Assembly (NCBI GenBank): GCA_009829735.1
Contig: CM020618.1
Coordinates: forward strand, 37,052,894-37,116,893
Source: Pyropia yezoensis
Lineage: Eukaryota; Rhodophyta; Bangiophyceae; Bangiales; Bangiaceae
Direction: 5' to 3'
DNA length: 64,000 nt
Part shown: in pieces, positions 41,020 to 50,348 of the stretch
Position numbering within the stretch: position 1 is the stretch's first letter
Layout: each line of letters opens with the position of its first letter
Position numbers and translations under genes: made by a program
Notes under the pieces: generated by a model
Database searches by the model: none
Told to the model about the DNA's origin: nothing
What the model saw: only the letters and a program-made list of their open reading frames with translations

Positions 41020-42966
41020 ATGGCTAGCTCGGACCCCCCGTCGTCCGGGGAGTACACGGGTGACGCACGTACTTCAGAGCCTTTGAATACTGGTGAGACA
41101 CAGGTGGGTTTACCTGGGGTCGCAGAGGGACTAGAGGTCCCTCAAGCCAGCAGGACTGGAAGTGCGGGCGGGCACCAGGCCACCCCGACTCAGTCGGGAG
41201 TTCACTCGGGTGACACTTCTGATGTGGGTGGGCCGAAGTCTGGCCACCGCGTGGTATACTCAACGGGAACGTCCCAAGGGGTGAGGACTGTCCCCGCGGG
41301 TTCCACTCGGGTTGGAGCCAACTTTGGCATGGAGCCGTCGCCAACTAGGCTTTCGGAGGACGGCGGACCTCCGTTGGTCGGCGATGGGCTCGCGCCCATG
41401 CCCCCGGTTGAGGCCCCTGAGGAATGTGGTTACCCCTCAGGTGGACTCCCGGAGGCGGACCGAGACTCAACTGGAGTCGTCAATTCACTCCTCGCGGAAA
41501 CTGTCCGTCGGGAGGCGACCAATGTGTTGCGGCAGACTTTGCCGGACCTGGTGGTCACAATGACGAATACTATTCTGAATCAGATTGTGGCGAGTTTGCC
41601 AGATGGCCTTAATGTCCAGACCGGATTGGGGCTTTCGAGCCCGCAGGCGCAGGGGGAATCCCCCCTGACGCCTATCTCGGGTCGCCCCGAACAGGGGGCG
41701 ACCCCTGTGACTCCCAACGAGGGAGCCACACCAGACTCGGTGGGGCGTACGCCCTTCATGGGGGAGTTCCCCCCGACAACACCGGCGGCTACACCAAGCG
41801 CGCCGCGCCGGACTACAGGCACTGAGGGTGAACTTACCCCAGTGCCACAGCGGCTGTTCCCTCAACGTGAGGTGCCGCCCAAGATCCAGGTAGCCAACCC
41901 GGTCTACCAGAGGATCTTTGACTGTGAGACCTACGCCCTCCACAACAAGTCGGTGGCGTATGGTCCTGACCAGGCCCGAGCCATGGGCCGTGCCAAAAAG
42001 AATGCACTTCACTCTTTTGGGCACAAAGCGGAGTGGGATGGAACTCCCCCCCTCCGTGTCTTTGAGTTCCTACGTCGTTTCACAAAAGCCTGTGACGACA
42101 ATGCCATAAGTGAAGGCATGGCTTTTTACATGCTACAGGAGTTTACGAAGGGAGACCTGCGGACAGAACTTATGTCCGTCATGCCCAGCTCCTCAAGTGG
42201 AGGCGCTGGGGAGGTGACGTCCTATTTGGAGCTCGTCAACTGGTTGTTGAGGGCCATGGTTGATGAAGCGGCGTTGGCTTCTCAAGTCGAGGAGTTTACG
42301 CAAGCCCATCAGGAAGAGGCGGAGGACGAGTTGTCCTTTGCGGAGCGAGTCCGTAAGCTCAACAATCTTTGTGGGTTTCTTCATCCACAAGCTGTGGTGA
42401 AGAGTCGGTTTGTGGAAGGACTCCACTGGTCAGTCCGGATGGAGACCCGGGAGCATTACACTGCCCGGGCGACCCTGGCCGAGTTGGCTAGGTTCGCCTA
42501 CCGCAGAGGCGAGGCCTACCGCAAGTTGCGGGAGGAACAACGCCAGGAGCGTCAGGCCGAGTTGGCCAAGGAACGGGAAGAGGCGCGCCAGGCCAGAGAG
42601 TTGCGAGAGGCACGCCGAATCCGCAAGGAGAGGGTGGTAGCTGCCGTGGGAACTTCCCAAGGTACCTCGTCGTCTTCCCCAGTTGGGAAGACCCCTCCGG
42701 GAACTGATCATCGGTGTTGGAACTGCAACTCCGATGGACACTGGGCATATGATTGCCCCAAGTTGAGTAAACGCATCCAACAACTTGTTAGGAATGCGAG
42801 TAAGAAGTCGGCTACGAACGAAGTGCGTTCACGCCGCGAGGGTGGGTTTCGACCAGTGGTGGCGGTCGCCACACCCTCGACGGAGGGGGCGGACACGTCG
42901 TCCTCGGACTCGTCGTCGTCCCCTTCGCCCTCAGATTCGGACGCCAAGTCGGCGGGAAACGAATGA
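41020..42966 (+). CDS. gag: Gag polyprotein, copy 1
   Basis: This 648-residue ORF starts at an ATG 119 bases after the LTR. The first 250 residues are low-complexity and acidic. A helical capsid-like region (FEFLRRFTKACDDNAISEGM...) follows, then a charged coiled-coil-like stretch rich in Glu/Arg, and a single CCHC zinc knuckle (CWNCNSDGHWAYDC) near residue 567. A Ser/Asp tail ends the protein. It forms the particle and binds RNA. Its stop codon overlaps the pol start as ATGA. Confidence 0.93.
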   Translation: MASSDPPSSGEYTGDARTSEPLNTGETQVGLPGVAEGLEVPQASRTGSAGGHQATPTQSGVHSGDTSDVGGPKSGHRVVYSTGTSQGVRTVPAGSTRVGANFGMEPSPTRLSEDGGPPLVGDGLAPMPPVEAPEECGYPSGGLPEADRDSTGVVNSLLAETVRREATNVLRQTLPDLVVTMTNTILNQIVASLPDGLNVQTGLGLSSPQAQGESPLTPISGRPEQGATPVTPNEGATPDSVGRTPFMGEFPPTTPAATPSAPRRTTGTEGELTPVPQRLFPQREVPPKIQVANPVYQRIFDCETYALHNKSVAYGPDQARAMGRAKKNALHSFGHKAEWDGTPPLRVFEFLRRFTKACDDNAISEGMAFYMLQEFTKGDLRTELMSVMPSSSSGGAGEVTSYLELVNWLLRAMVDEAALASQVEEFTQAHQEEAEDELSFAERVRKLNNLCGFLHPQAVVKSRFVEGLHWSVRMETREHYTARATLAELARFAYRRGEAYRKLREEQRQERQAELAKEREEARQARELREARRIRKERVVAAVGTSQGTSSSSPVGKTPPGTDHRCWNCNSDGHWAYDCPKLSKRIQQLVRNASKKSATNEVRSRREGGFRPVVAVATPSTEGADTSSSDSSSSPSPSDSDAKSAGNE

Positions 42967-45900
42967 CCGTTGGAGCTGGTCGTCCGAAGCTCACAACGGC
43001 AGCCTCGGCCAAGTGGGCCAAGAGGACGAACCAACCGTGTCGGATACTGCGGCGACCTAAGGGAGTCCGCCCACCTCGGGTGGGACTTCCCAAGAACGTA
43101 AACCCACGTCGGGTCATCGCGGTGCTGACGGGTGAGAACTTCCAGGTGGCTGGACGGGTGCAACTTGCCCCCGGCCGCGCTTGCTGTGCCCGTATCGTAC
43201 TTGATACCGGGTCAGGAGCCTCCTTGATACGCAAGTCGCTATTACCAAAGGAGATGAGGCTCCAACGCTGGAAGTCTAAAGCTGACCATCTGATCGATAT
43301 CAATGGTGGGGTACTTCCCATCGTTGGTGCCGTGACCCTACCAACTCGGTTGGGGACCCATGAGGTCGACGTGACCTATGGTGTAGTTGAGAATATATCG
43401 GTACCCCTGCTTCTGGGTACCCCTTATGTCGTAACACAAGTGCCATTGATTTGTGGCCCTGAGTACTGGGTCAAGTTGATGAATGGGGAGACTATCCCCA
43501 TCCTTGGTAAGGGAAAGTCTGTGGCTCCTGTGACAGTTTCACAGTCGAAGCCTGTTTGTTCTGTGAGGGAAGGGTTTACTGCTACTCTGCGTTTAGCCCG
43601 TAAAGTCACGTTGCCCCCAACTCGGTGGCGCACGTGGATGTTGTAACTGATTATGCGGGGAACGGGTTGGTGCACCCTAACCCCCGTCTTGCTCGCAAGC
43701 ACCAAGTGCATGTTGCCCTTGGCACGATGGACTCCAAAGCCGGAGTCCCGTGGAGGATCCAGGTGATGAACCTGAGCTCGTCGCCCAAGTTCTTCAAGTC
43801 GGGGGCCAAGTTCGGCTATATCGACCAACACGAGGGACCGGTAGTAGCGGTCACCCTCAACGCGGGCGCAAGTAGCGACCCGAAGTCCGGAAAGGAGAAG
43901 CATCAAGCCAAGTCGGCCGCCTCTCCTCGGCCCCATGTGAACATGGAGGGTGTTCCACCCAGGTTGAGGGTTCAAGTTGAACGCCTCTTGGACCAATATC
44001 ACAAGTTGTGGGATGGTCAATTGGGACTCATGAGAGCTACCCAACACCGGATCGAGTTGAAACCCGGTGCGCCCCCTATACGCCAACAACCGTATAGGGG
44101 AGGACCCCGTTCGAGGGCCCTCGTTAAGGAGCAAGTTGCTCGCATGGAGGCCCTCGATGTGATCGAGGCCAGCAACGCCGAGTGGGCGAGTCCGGTGGTG
44201 ATCGTCCCCAAAGTTGATGGGACCCCCCGGTTCTGTATCGACTACCGTAAGCTCAACGAGAGCACGGTGAAGGACAGTTATCCCCTACCTCGGATGGACG
44301 ACTGTCTGGACTCTCTGGGGGAGGCAAACGTGTTCTCTACCCTGGACTGTAACGCGGGGTACTGGCAAATTCCCATTGCCCCGGAGGACAGGCATAAAAC
44401 TACCTTTACCTGTCACTGTGGTACCTACCAGTGCAAGCGTCTACCGTTTGGCCTGTCTAACGCGCCGGCAACTTTCCAGCGCGCTATGGACATGATTCTG
44501 GCCGGAGTACGGTGGCAGATCTGTCTCGTGTACCTAGACGATATCATTGTGTTCTCCCGAAGTCCGGAGGAACACATTGGCCATCTTGGCCAGGTGTTCA
44601 AGCTACTTGCTGACGCCGGTGTGTCACTGAAGGCGAGTAAGTGCCACCTCTTCACTCAAGAGGTGGAGTACTTGGGACATGTTGTCCGTCCGGGGCGTCT
44701 CAGTGTCAACGAGAAAAACTTGAGGGCCATCCGTAAGGCTCAGTACCCCCGGACCCAGACCCAGATGAGGAGCTTCCTCGGGATGTGTAACGTGTACCGA
44801 CGTTTCACCAAGGGCTTCGCCAAGGTGGCGAAGCCGTTGAATGAGTTAGTGAGCTCAACGCTACCGAAGAACCTGCCTCCCCCAAGTCGGGTGGAGCAGG
44901 AATCCTTTGAGACTCTTCGGGACCTTCTGCTGAAGCCCCCTATCCTGGCTATTCCCAGGTTGGGAGGCCACTACAACCTGGATGTGGACGCTAGCTACGA
45001 CCAACTTGGTTGTGTGTTGCTTCAGCAGCAGCCGGACAAGGAGTACTTGCCGGTGGGATACTTCAGCAAGGGGCTAAACTCGGCCGAGAAGAACTACGGA
45101 GTCACCGAGTTGGAAGGACTCGCAGTGGTGTGGGCGGTGACGTCACTTCGTCACTACCTAGAGGGTGAGAAGTTCCTCATCCGCTGTGACCACCGCGCGT
45201 TGCAGTTCATCTTCAATACGGACTGTACGAACACTGGTCTCAACCGGTGGAGGGTGCGACTTGCACCCTTCAACTTTGATATTGAGTACCGACCTGGCAG
45301 GCAACATACCCTTGCCGACGGCCTCTCTCGGGTACCTACCGCGGGACTGGACACCACCCCAGTCGATGAGGACATCCCCATCGTGGGGGTAGTCACGCGC
45401 TCGGGTCAGGCGTTGAATCCCGAGGCGCCAGGGAACAAGAAGTACTTGCCCCTGTCCCTGGACGAAGTGGTGAAGGCCCAGGCCGAGGATCCCTTCTGCA
45501 AGTCGCAGAGGGATACACTGGATACAGTGGCGGAGACGCGGTTCTTTCTGGGAGACGATGGCCTCCTCATGAGGAGGGGGGTATTCCAGGGGACCGAACA
45601 ACTTGTCGTCCCCGCATCCCTCAAGGACAGTATCCTTGAGAGGGAGCACAACGCTCCCACGGGTGGACACCTGGGGTCTAGTAAACTGTACCAGACCCTG
45701 AGGACCAGGTACTACTGGCCGTCCATGGTGGTGGACATCTACAGTTGGGTGGCTGCCTGCACAAGTTGTGCACAGAACCGTCTGATGGAACGGCGGCCTA
45801 CTACGGCTATGCTATTGTTCCCGGCCAAGGAGCCCTTCGCCGCGTTGGCGATGGACATCCTTGGGCCACTGCCAGTGACCGAGGAGGGCAACCAGTACCT

Positions 45901-46945
45901 CCTGGTCATCTGTGACCGCTTCACGAAACTTACGCGAGCGATCCCACTGGCAGAGATCACGGCCATGTCGGTCGTGTCAGCCTTCCTAGATCACTGGGTT
46001 GCCGCGTATGGCATTCCGGATAGTACACTATCGGACAATGGACCGCAATTTGCGTCTGTACTGTTTCAGGGAGTGCTGGATATGTTGGGGGTTAAGGCAA
46101 ACTATGCCACCCCCTACCACCCACAAACTAATGGGCAGGTGGAGCGCTTCAACAAAACTATTGTTAGGCAGCTGCGCCACTATGTGAGTGAGCACGTGAA
46201 GACGTGGGACCAATACATTTCTATTCTGACCACTGCCTACAATTCGCAGGTTCACTCATCTACTGGGGAAGTACCCCTCGCTTTTGTGACCCCCCGTCGC
46301 GTGCGGTCTATTGCCGTGCGGCGGCCGCTCCCAACTAGGGAGGATGGTGGCAGGACGCCTACTCCTACTGAGAGTAAGGCGGAGTTCGCTGCTAGGCTTG
46401 AGAACCTCATCCCTAAAGTCAGGGCTGAGATGGACAAAGCACAAAAGCGCTACAAGCGTACCTTTGACAAAAAGGTGCGCAACGCCAAGCATGTCCCCGA
46501 GCAGGGTGACTGGGTATTGGTCCACTCACACACCCCAACTGGGGGTAAGTTGGTGTTCCAGACGAAGGGGCCGTACCAGGTCCTTCGTACTGATGGGCGG
46601 CGCTTCACCATCGAAAGTGACGATGGGGTCCGCACAGTGAACGGACAGGACGTGGTCAAAGTTGCACCACCGCCTGCAGGCGACCCAGCTTGGGCGCGTG
46701 CTTTGAAAGCGTGGCGCCTCCCCTCACTGCCTGCGGCCAAACAGGGCCCGCAGGAGTACGTGTTCGACAAGTTCATCGACCACGGCTGGGATGAGGATAC
46801 TGACCGCCTCATGTTGAGGGTGCGTTGGTTTGGCTGCAAAGCCAAGGATGATACGTGGGAGTATGTGGAGGACCTTCCTGCTGAGAAGGTCCGGGCGTAC
46901 TGTGCCCGGAATAAGATAGACCCTAACAGCCCTCCCTCAACGTGA
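42963..46945 (+). pseudogene. pol: Pol polyprotein, copy 1, one frameshift
   Basis: Pol starts at the ATG of the ATGA overlap with gag. Domains in order by codon number: aspartic protease (LDTGSGASL near 80), reverse transcriptase (FCIDYRKLN, LVYLDDIIVF near 523), RNase H (LDVDAS near 673), integrase zinc finger (H-H-C-C near 890-925), integrase core (AMDILG near 963, SDNGPQF near 1024, GQVERFNK near 1058) and a C-terminal chromodomain (about 1265-1320). A C run at 43614-43618 has five bases where copy 2 has six, so the frame shifts after the protease and the rest is read in another frame from about 43625. Chromodomains steer such elements to marked chromatin. Confidence 0.93.
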
Positions 46946-47056
46946 GGGAAGGCCGAGCAACAGTGCCAAGAGAGTGCTTCAAGTCGAAATGGTACGCAGA
47001 GTGGCTTTTAACTACAGCCCTAACCCTCACACTCTCACAACAAAGGCAGCTGCCAA

Positions 47057-49000
47057 CTAGGCACGCATGCTAGACTCTCCAACTCCACGGCCCTCGCCCT
47101 CACGCAGAGGCGAGAGGCGAGACCCACGCCGATAACGGTCTCCACTCGTTGGAAGGGGCGGCGGCTCCAAGTCGGAACCGTCGCGCCCCTCACGGTCGCG
47201 CAAGTGGCGCCGACCGTGGCTACTCTTCTGCCTGGTCTTGCGCGCAAGTTTGCGACGCAGACGCTGGACAGACTCCGTCTCCGACGGGGTAGAGGACTCC
47301 GAGACGGAGTGAGACAACTCGTCTTCCGACACGGAGGGAGAGCGCCGCGAGTGACGGCGACGACGGCGAGGAGGCGAGTATGCCCGGCTCGCACGACGCT
47401 TGCCACGCCCAAGTGGGGCTGGCTGGGGCATAATAGCCCCAATGCGAGCCAACTCGGCCGTCATAAACTCCGCCACCGACTCGCAACTCGCGGTCGCCAC
47501 TGCAGTACGAACGCGCTCCTCAAGTTGAGGAGTCTCGGAAGTTTGGAGGGTTGCGGTCGACGCGGCCAACCAGGAAATGGTGCGCACCAACGTGCTGATC
47601 ATCATCTCTGAGGTTAGAGGCGTGGGCGGTAACACCAACTTGGGGTATACCGTCAGGAGGGTGGCCCCCAAGTTGGGGGACACCGGTGTGGATGACTCCA
47701 CGGCCACGCTGATCGGGATGTTCCCGTGAGGCTGGAAAGGAACAGGAGGAAGCGGAGGGGCACGCCGAGGTGGCGGTACCCGGGTGTAACTGCGACCCCG
47801 ACTTGGGGCCCCCGCAGTAGGTTGAGTCATATGGTCATCGTATGAGGGCACGGCCATAACTATGGGCTTGTCCGGGGGTGGCGCAGTGTGGCGATCCACC
47901 CCCGGGGCATACGGGTAGTCCCCGATGCCCAACCCCTCTCGTAGGACCACACGGCCGTCGTGAAGTTCACGAGCGACCCATACGAACTGGCGAAGTGCGC
48001 CATCGTCCTTGGGCCCACGAGTGGGGCGGCGCAACTTGTGCTCAATGCTCTCCCACTCGATAAACTTGTGGAGGCGGAGCATCTCCTCAAGTAGAGTGAG
48101 TTGTCCTGACGAGCACCCCTCAGCAACTAGCTGAGGGGTGAGCTGTTCCAAACCCTGGATGAGCCGGAGGGGGAGATGCCAGAGCATCCCCCGCCGCTGA
48201 ACACATGACACCCAGGTTGACATGACCTCGAGGAGCCACTGGGTGGCCAACATGGCCCACACCAGGTGATCAGGGCCAGCCGTCAACATGACGGAGCCGA
48301 AGTGGTCCAGCAACCGAGGCAGCAACGCCGGGAACCCGTAGGGGACCTCAACTTGAGGCCAGCACTCGGGCTTCTTCGGATAGTACTGCTCCTTACTGGC
48401 AGCAGACTGCTGAGGAAACTCAAGTTGAGCCGAGGTCACCAAGTAGGGACCTCGCCGGAAGTCCTTCTCCATCCGCACATCAAAGTGATGAGTGTGCGGA
48501 TCGGCCTCGTGAAGGTACGGGGGGCGAGTTGCCACCGCGTCCCAAGTGAAGGTCGGCAAGTCTCCGGGACCCGGGATAGGTCCCCCGCGGTCCACCATGG
48601 CCTTGGCCCGCTGCACGTCCTCGACCTCCTCGTCGTCCAGGAAGGCAAACTGGTCCGTCCTGAAGCCGGCAGGGAACCCGACCCTACGGGAATACTTCTC
48701 CCGTAGGCGGTCCCATACCCGACCCATCGCTGCGCCAAGTCGGCCACAGCGAAGAACAGTCAACCCCTCCTCATACAGAGGCCAAGCGGGGTAAAACCAC
48801 CGCCCCAAGGCCTCACGCGGGACAACTTGTCCCGCCTCCGGGGGAGATCCCGCCGTCAACCCAAAGCCGGGTGACGCGGGAGTCCCATCCCCCGGAGCGA
48901 TCGCGGAGCCCCCGCCGGAAGTCCCGGCAGGCGCTGCACCGTAGGAGGTGTCCTCCATACGCTCATCGAGAGAGTCCGTCTCCACTCCCGGAGTCGCCAT
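47057..49000 (-). CDS. conserved antisense ORF inside the chromovirus, copy 1
   Basis: On the strand opposite gag-pol, between the pol stop and the 3' LTR, a 647-codon ORF runs from ATG at 49000 to TAG at 47057. The protein has an acidic, low-complexity first 60 residues and a folded-looking middle with many Trp, Leu and helical stretches (WLLEVMSTWVSCVQRRG, LTLLEEMLRLHKFIEWESIE). A Pro-rich linker follows, and the C-terminal 130 residues are rich in Arg/Ser/Glu (RRRRRHSRRSPSVSEDELS). The tail looks like a nuclear or nucleic-acid-binding region. Copy 2 has an ORF of exactly the same length. Extra antisense genes are known from plant Tat/Ogre-type Ty3 elements. I recognise no similarity to those here. 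Confidence 0.8.
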   Translation of the reverse strand: MATPGVETDSLDERMEDTSYGAAPAGTSGGGSAIAPGDGTPASPGFGLTAGSPPEAGQVVPREALGRWFYPAWPLYEEGLTVLRCGRLGAAMGRVWDRLREKYSRRVGFPAGFRTDQFAFLDDEEVEDVQRAKAMVDRGGPIPGPGDLPTFTWDAVATRPPYLHEADPHTHHFDVRMEKDFRRGPYLVTSAQLEFPQQSAASKEQYYPKKPECWPQVEVPYGFPALLPRLLDHFGSVMLTAGPDHLVWAMLATQWLLEVMSTWVSCVQRRGMLWHLPLRLIQGLEQLTPQLVAEGCSSGQLTLLEEMLRLHKFIEWESIEHKLRRPTRGPKDDGALRQFVWVARELHDGRVVLREGLGIGDYPYAPGVDRHTAPPPDKPIVMAVPSYDDHMTQPTAGAPSRGRSYTRVPPPRRAPPLPPVPFQPHGNIPISVAVESSTPVSPNLGATLLTVYPKLVLPPTPLTSEMMISTLVRTISWLAASTATLQTSETPQLEERVRTAVATASCESVAEFMTAELARIGAIMPQPAPLGRGKRRASRAYSPPRRRRRHSRRSPSVSEDELSHSVSESSTPSETESVQRLRRKLARKTRQKSSHGRRHLRDREGRDGSDLEPPPLPTSGDRYRRGSRLSPLREGEGRGVGESSMRA

Positions 49001-49343
49001 GGCTCTCCCCAAGTTGTGGAGAGACGCCCTGGCTATCGCGGCACGAGACGCGCCTCGAGTTGAGGGGGACTCGGATCGTGGGTAAACGGGTGGCCTCCCC
49101 AGCGTGCGGCGGCCCCGTGTAAGGTGAAGGAGAAGTGGTGGTGGTGGTGAGGTGTGAACCGAGGAGAGCAAGCTGCCGAGTGGGCAAGCTTGAGGAGAGG
49201 GGCGGTCAACGTGACCGCCTCCACATCCGCGTAACGTACTCAAGGGGGGGGGACAGCAAGTTGCGTCCCCCCAACGCCGAGACGTGCGTTTACGCACCCC
49301 CTCACAGGGCCGACCGGGTCGGTCGGAACTGAGGAGAGGGGAG
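49001..49343 (-). promoter_or_regulatory. leader/promoter candidate of the antisense ORF; 3' polypurine tract
   Basis: These 343 bases lie between the 3' LTR and the antisense ATG, so they must hold the antisense promoter unless it lies in the LTR. The polypurine tract GAGGAGAGGGGAG (49331-49343) that primes plus-strand synthesis directly abuts the LTR. Confidence 0.45.
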
Positions 49344-49812
49344 TGTGGCAGTATTGACCCCCAGGTAGGGGGGCAACACGTGCCATGCAAGGGGCGGCAG
49401 GCCACTAGCCTGATCCGTTCCTCCCCCTGCATTTGGGTCCATATTCCCTAAGTTTGGGATAGTTAGCTTAGTAGTAAATCCAACTTGGATTTGAGGGTTT
49501 TCTGCATTTATCGTCTTGAATTTTCGTGTGGCCCGGTGGGCAGGTGCTGGGGTGGGAGATTCTGAGTGGCGAGATTCTGAGGGGACCCTGGGGGGATAAG
49601 GGGAGGGACAGCGGGGCTTGGCCCTGCGTCCCCGTCCCGACCAAGAAACTGTTGGACCACACACCATCTTCTTGTTTGTTGGTGGGGGGTTTGCCCCACA
49701 ACAGGGACAGAGTGTGTGCGACTTGCACTTCTTCCGGTTCCCCCGACACGGGAGGCAGCCCTCGCACACCGCCCCAACTTGGGTGCTGTGTGTGCGAGTG
49801 GTTTTTGCCACA
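49344..49812 (+). repeat. 3' LTR, copy 1
   Basis: This is the same 469 bp as the 5' LTR apart from a few substitutions. It is followed by CCTCGGTG, which begins the KDZ-containing stretch. Confidence 0.93.
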
Positions 49813-50348
49813 CCTCGGTGCCCCACCTTTTGCCGCAGCTTTTCGACTGGGTACGTACCGGACAGGGCGGAGCACGTGGTCTTTTCGCATCGGCTGCTGC
49901 GTAGCCGCCGCCGCTACTTGGGCCGGCTGCGCCCCACTGCTCCGCGGCCTCGTCCGGTGGCGATATTGTCTAGAACCCTGGCGGGCGCTGATGGCGTGCC
50001 GACGGGGGGAGGTCCTCATCCCACTACCTCCGCCACGCAAATCCTTGGGTCGGGTGCGCTGCCACCGAACGCGGACGATGCAGGGCTCCAATACGTAGCG
50101 GCGGACGCGTTGTTGGCGGACGCCTGCGGTGCTGCTATACAGGGCACTTCGGAAGAAGCCAACACAACGGGGCGAGGTGCTGCTTCAACGACGATCCAAG
50201 TCGAGGGTGGCACGATCGACTACCTGAATGCGGACGTGATCCTGGCGGGCGATGATGGCGAGGCGGGGCCGCCTCTGGGCGTCTTTAACGCGGCCAATGT
50301 CAAGATCGACAGTGGTGGCTGGCCGCATGAGGGGCCTGGCCGGGGTGA
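49813..50348 (+). other. upstream part of the KDZ element
   Basis: Between the LTR and the transposase frame another plus frame (to 50610) reads with normal composition (for example TIDYLNADVILAGDDGEAGP). It may be the N-terminal part of the transposase separated by a frameshift or intron, or a second protein of the element. Confidence 0.35.

Larger units (their letters stand above)
40432..49812 (+). mobile_element. Ty3/gypsy chromovirus, copy 1 (9,381 bp)
   Basis: Two 469-bp LTRs that differ at about four sites bound gag, pol and an antisense ORF. LTRs start TGTGGCAG and end CACA. The few LTR differences point to a recent insertion. No 5-bp target duplication is visible (GGGAG on the left, CCTCG on the right). 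Pol carries one frameshift, so this copy is not autonomous as read. Confidence 0.95.
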
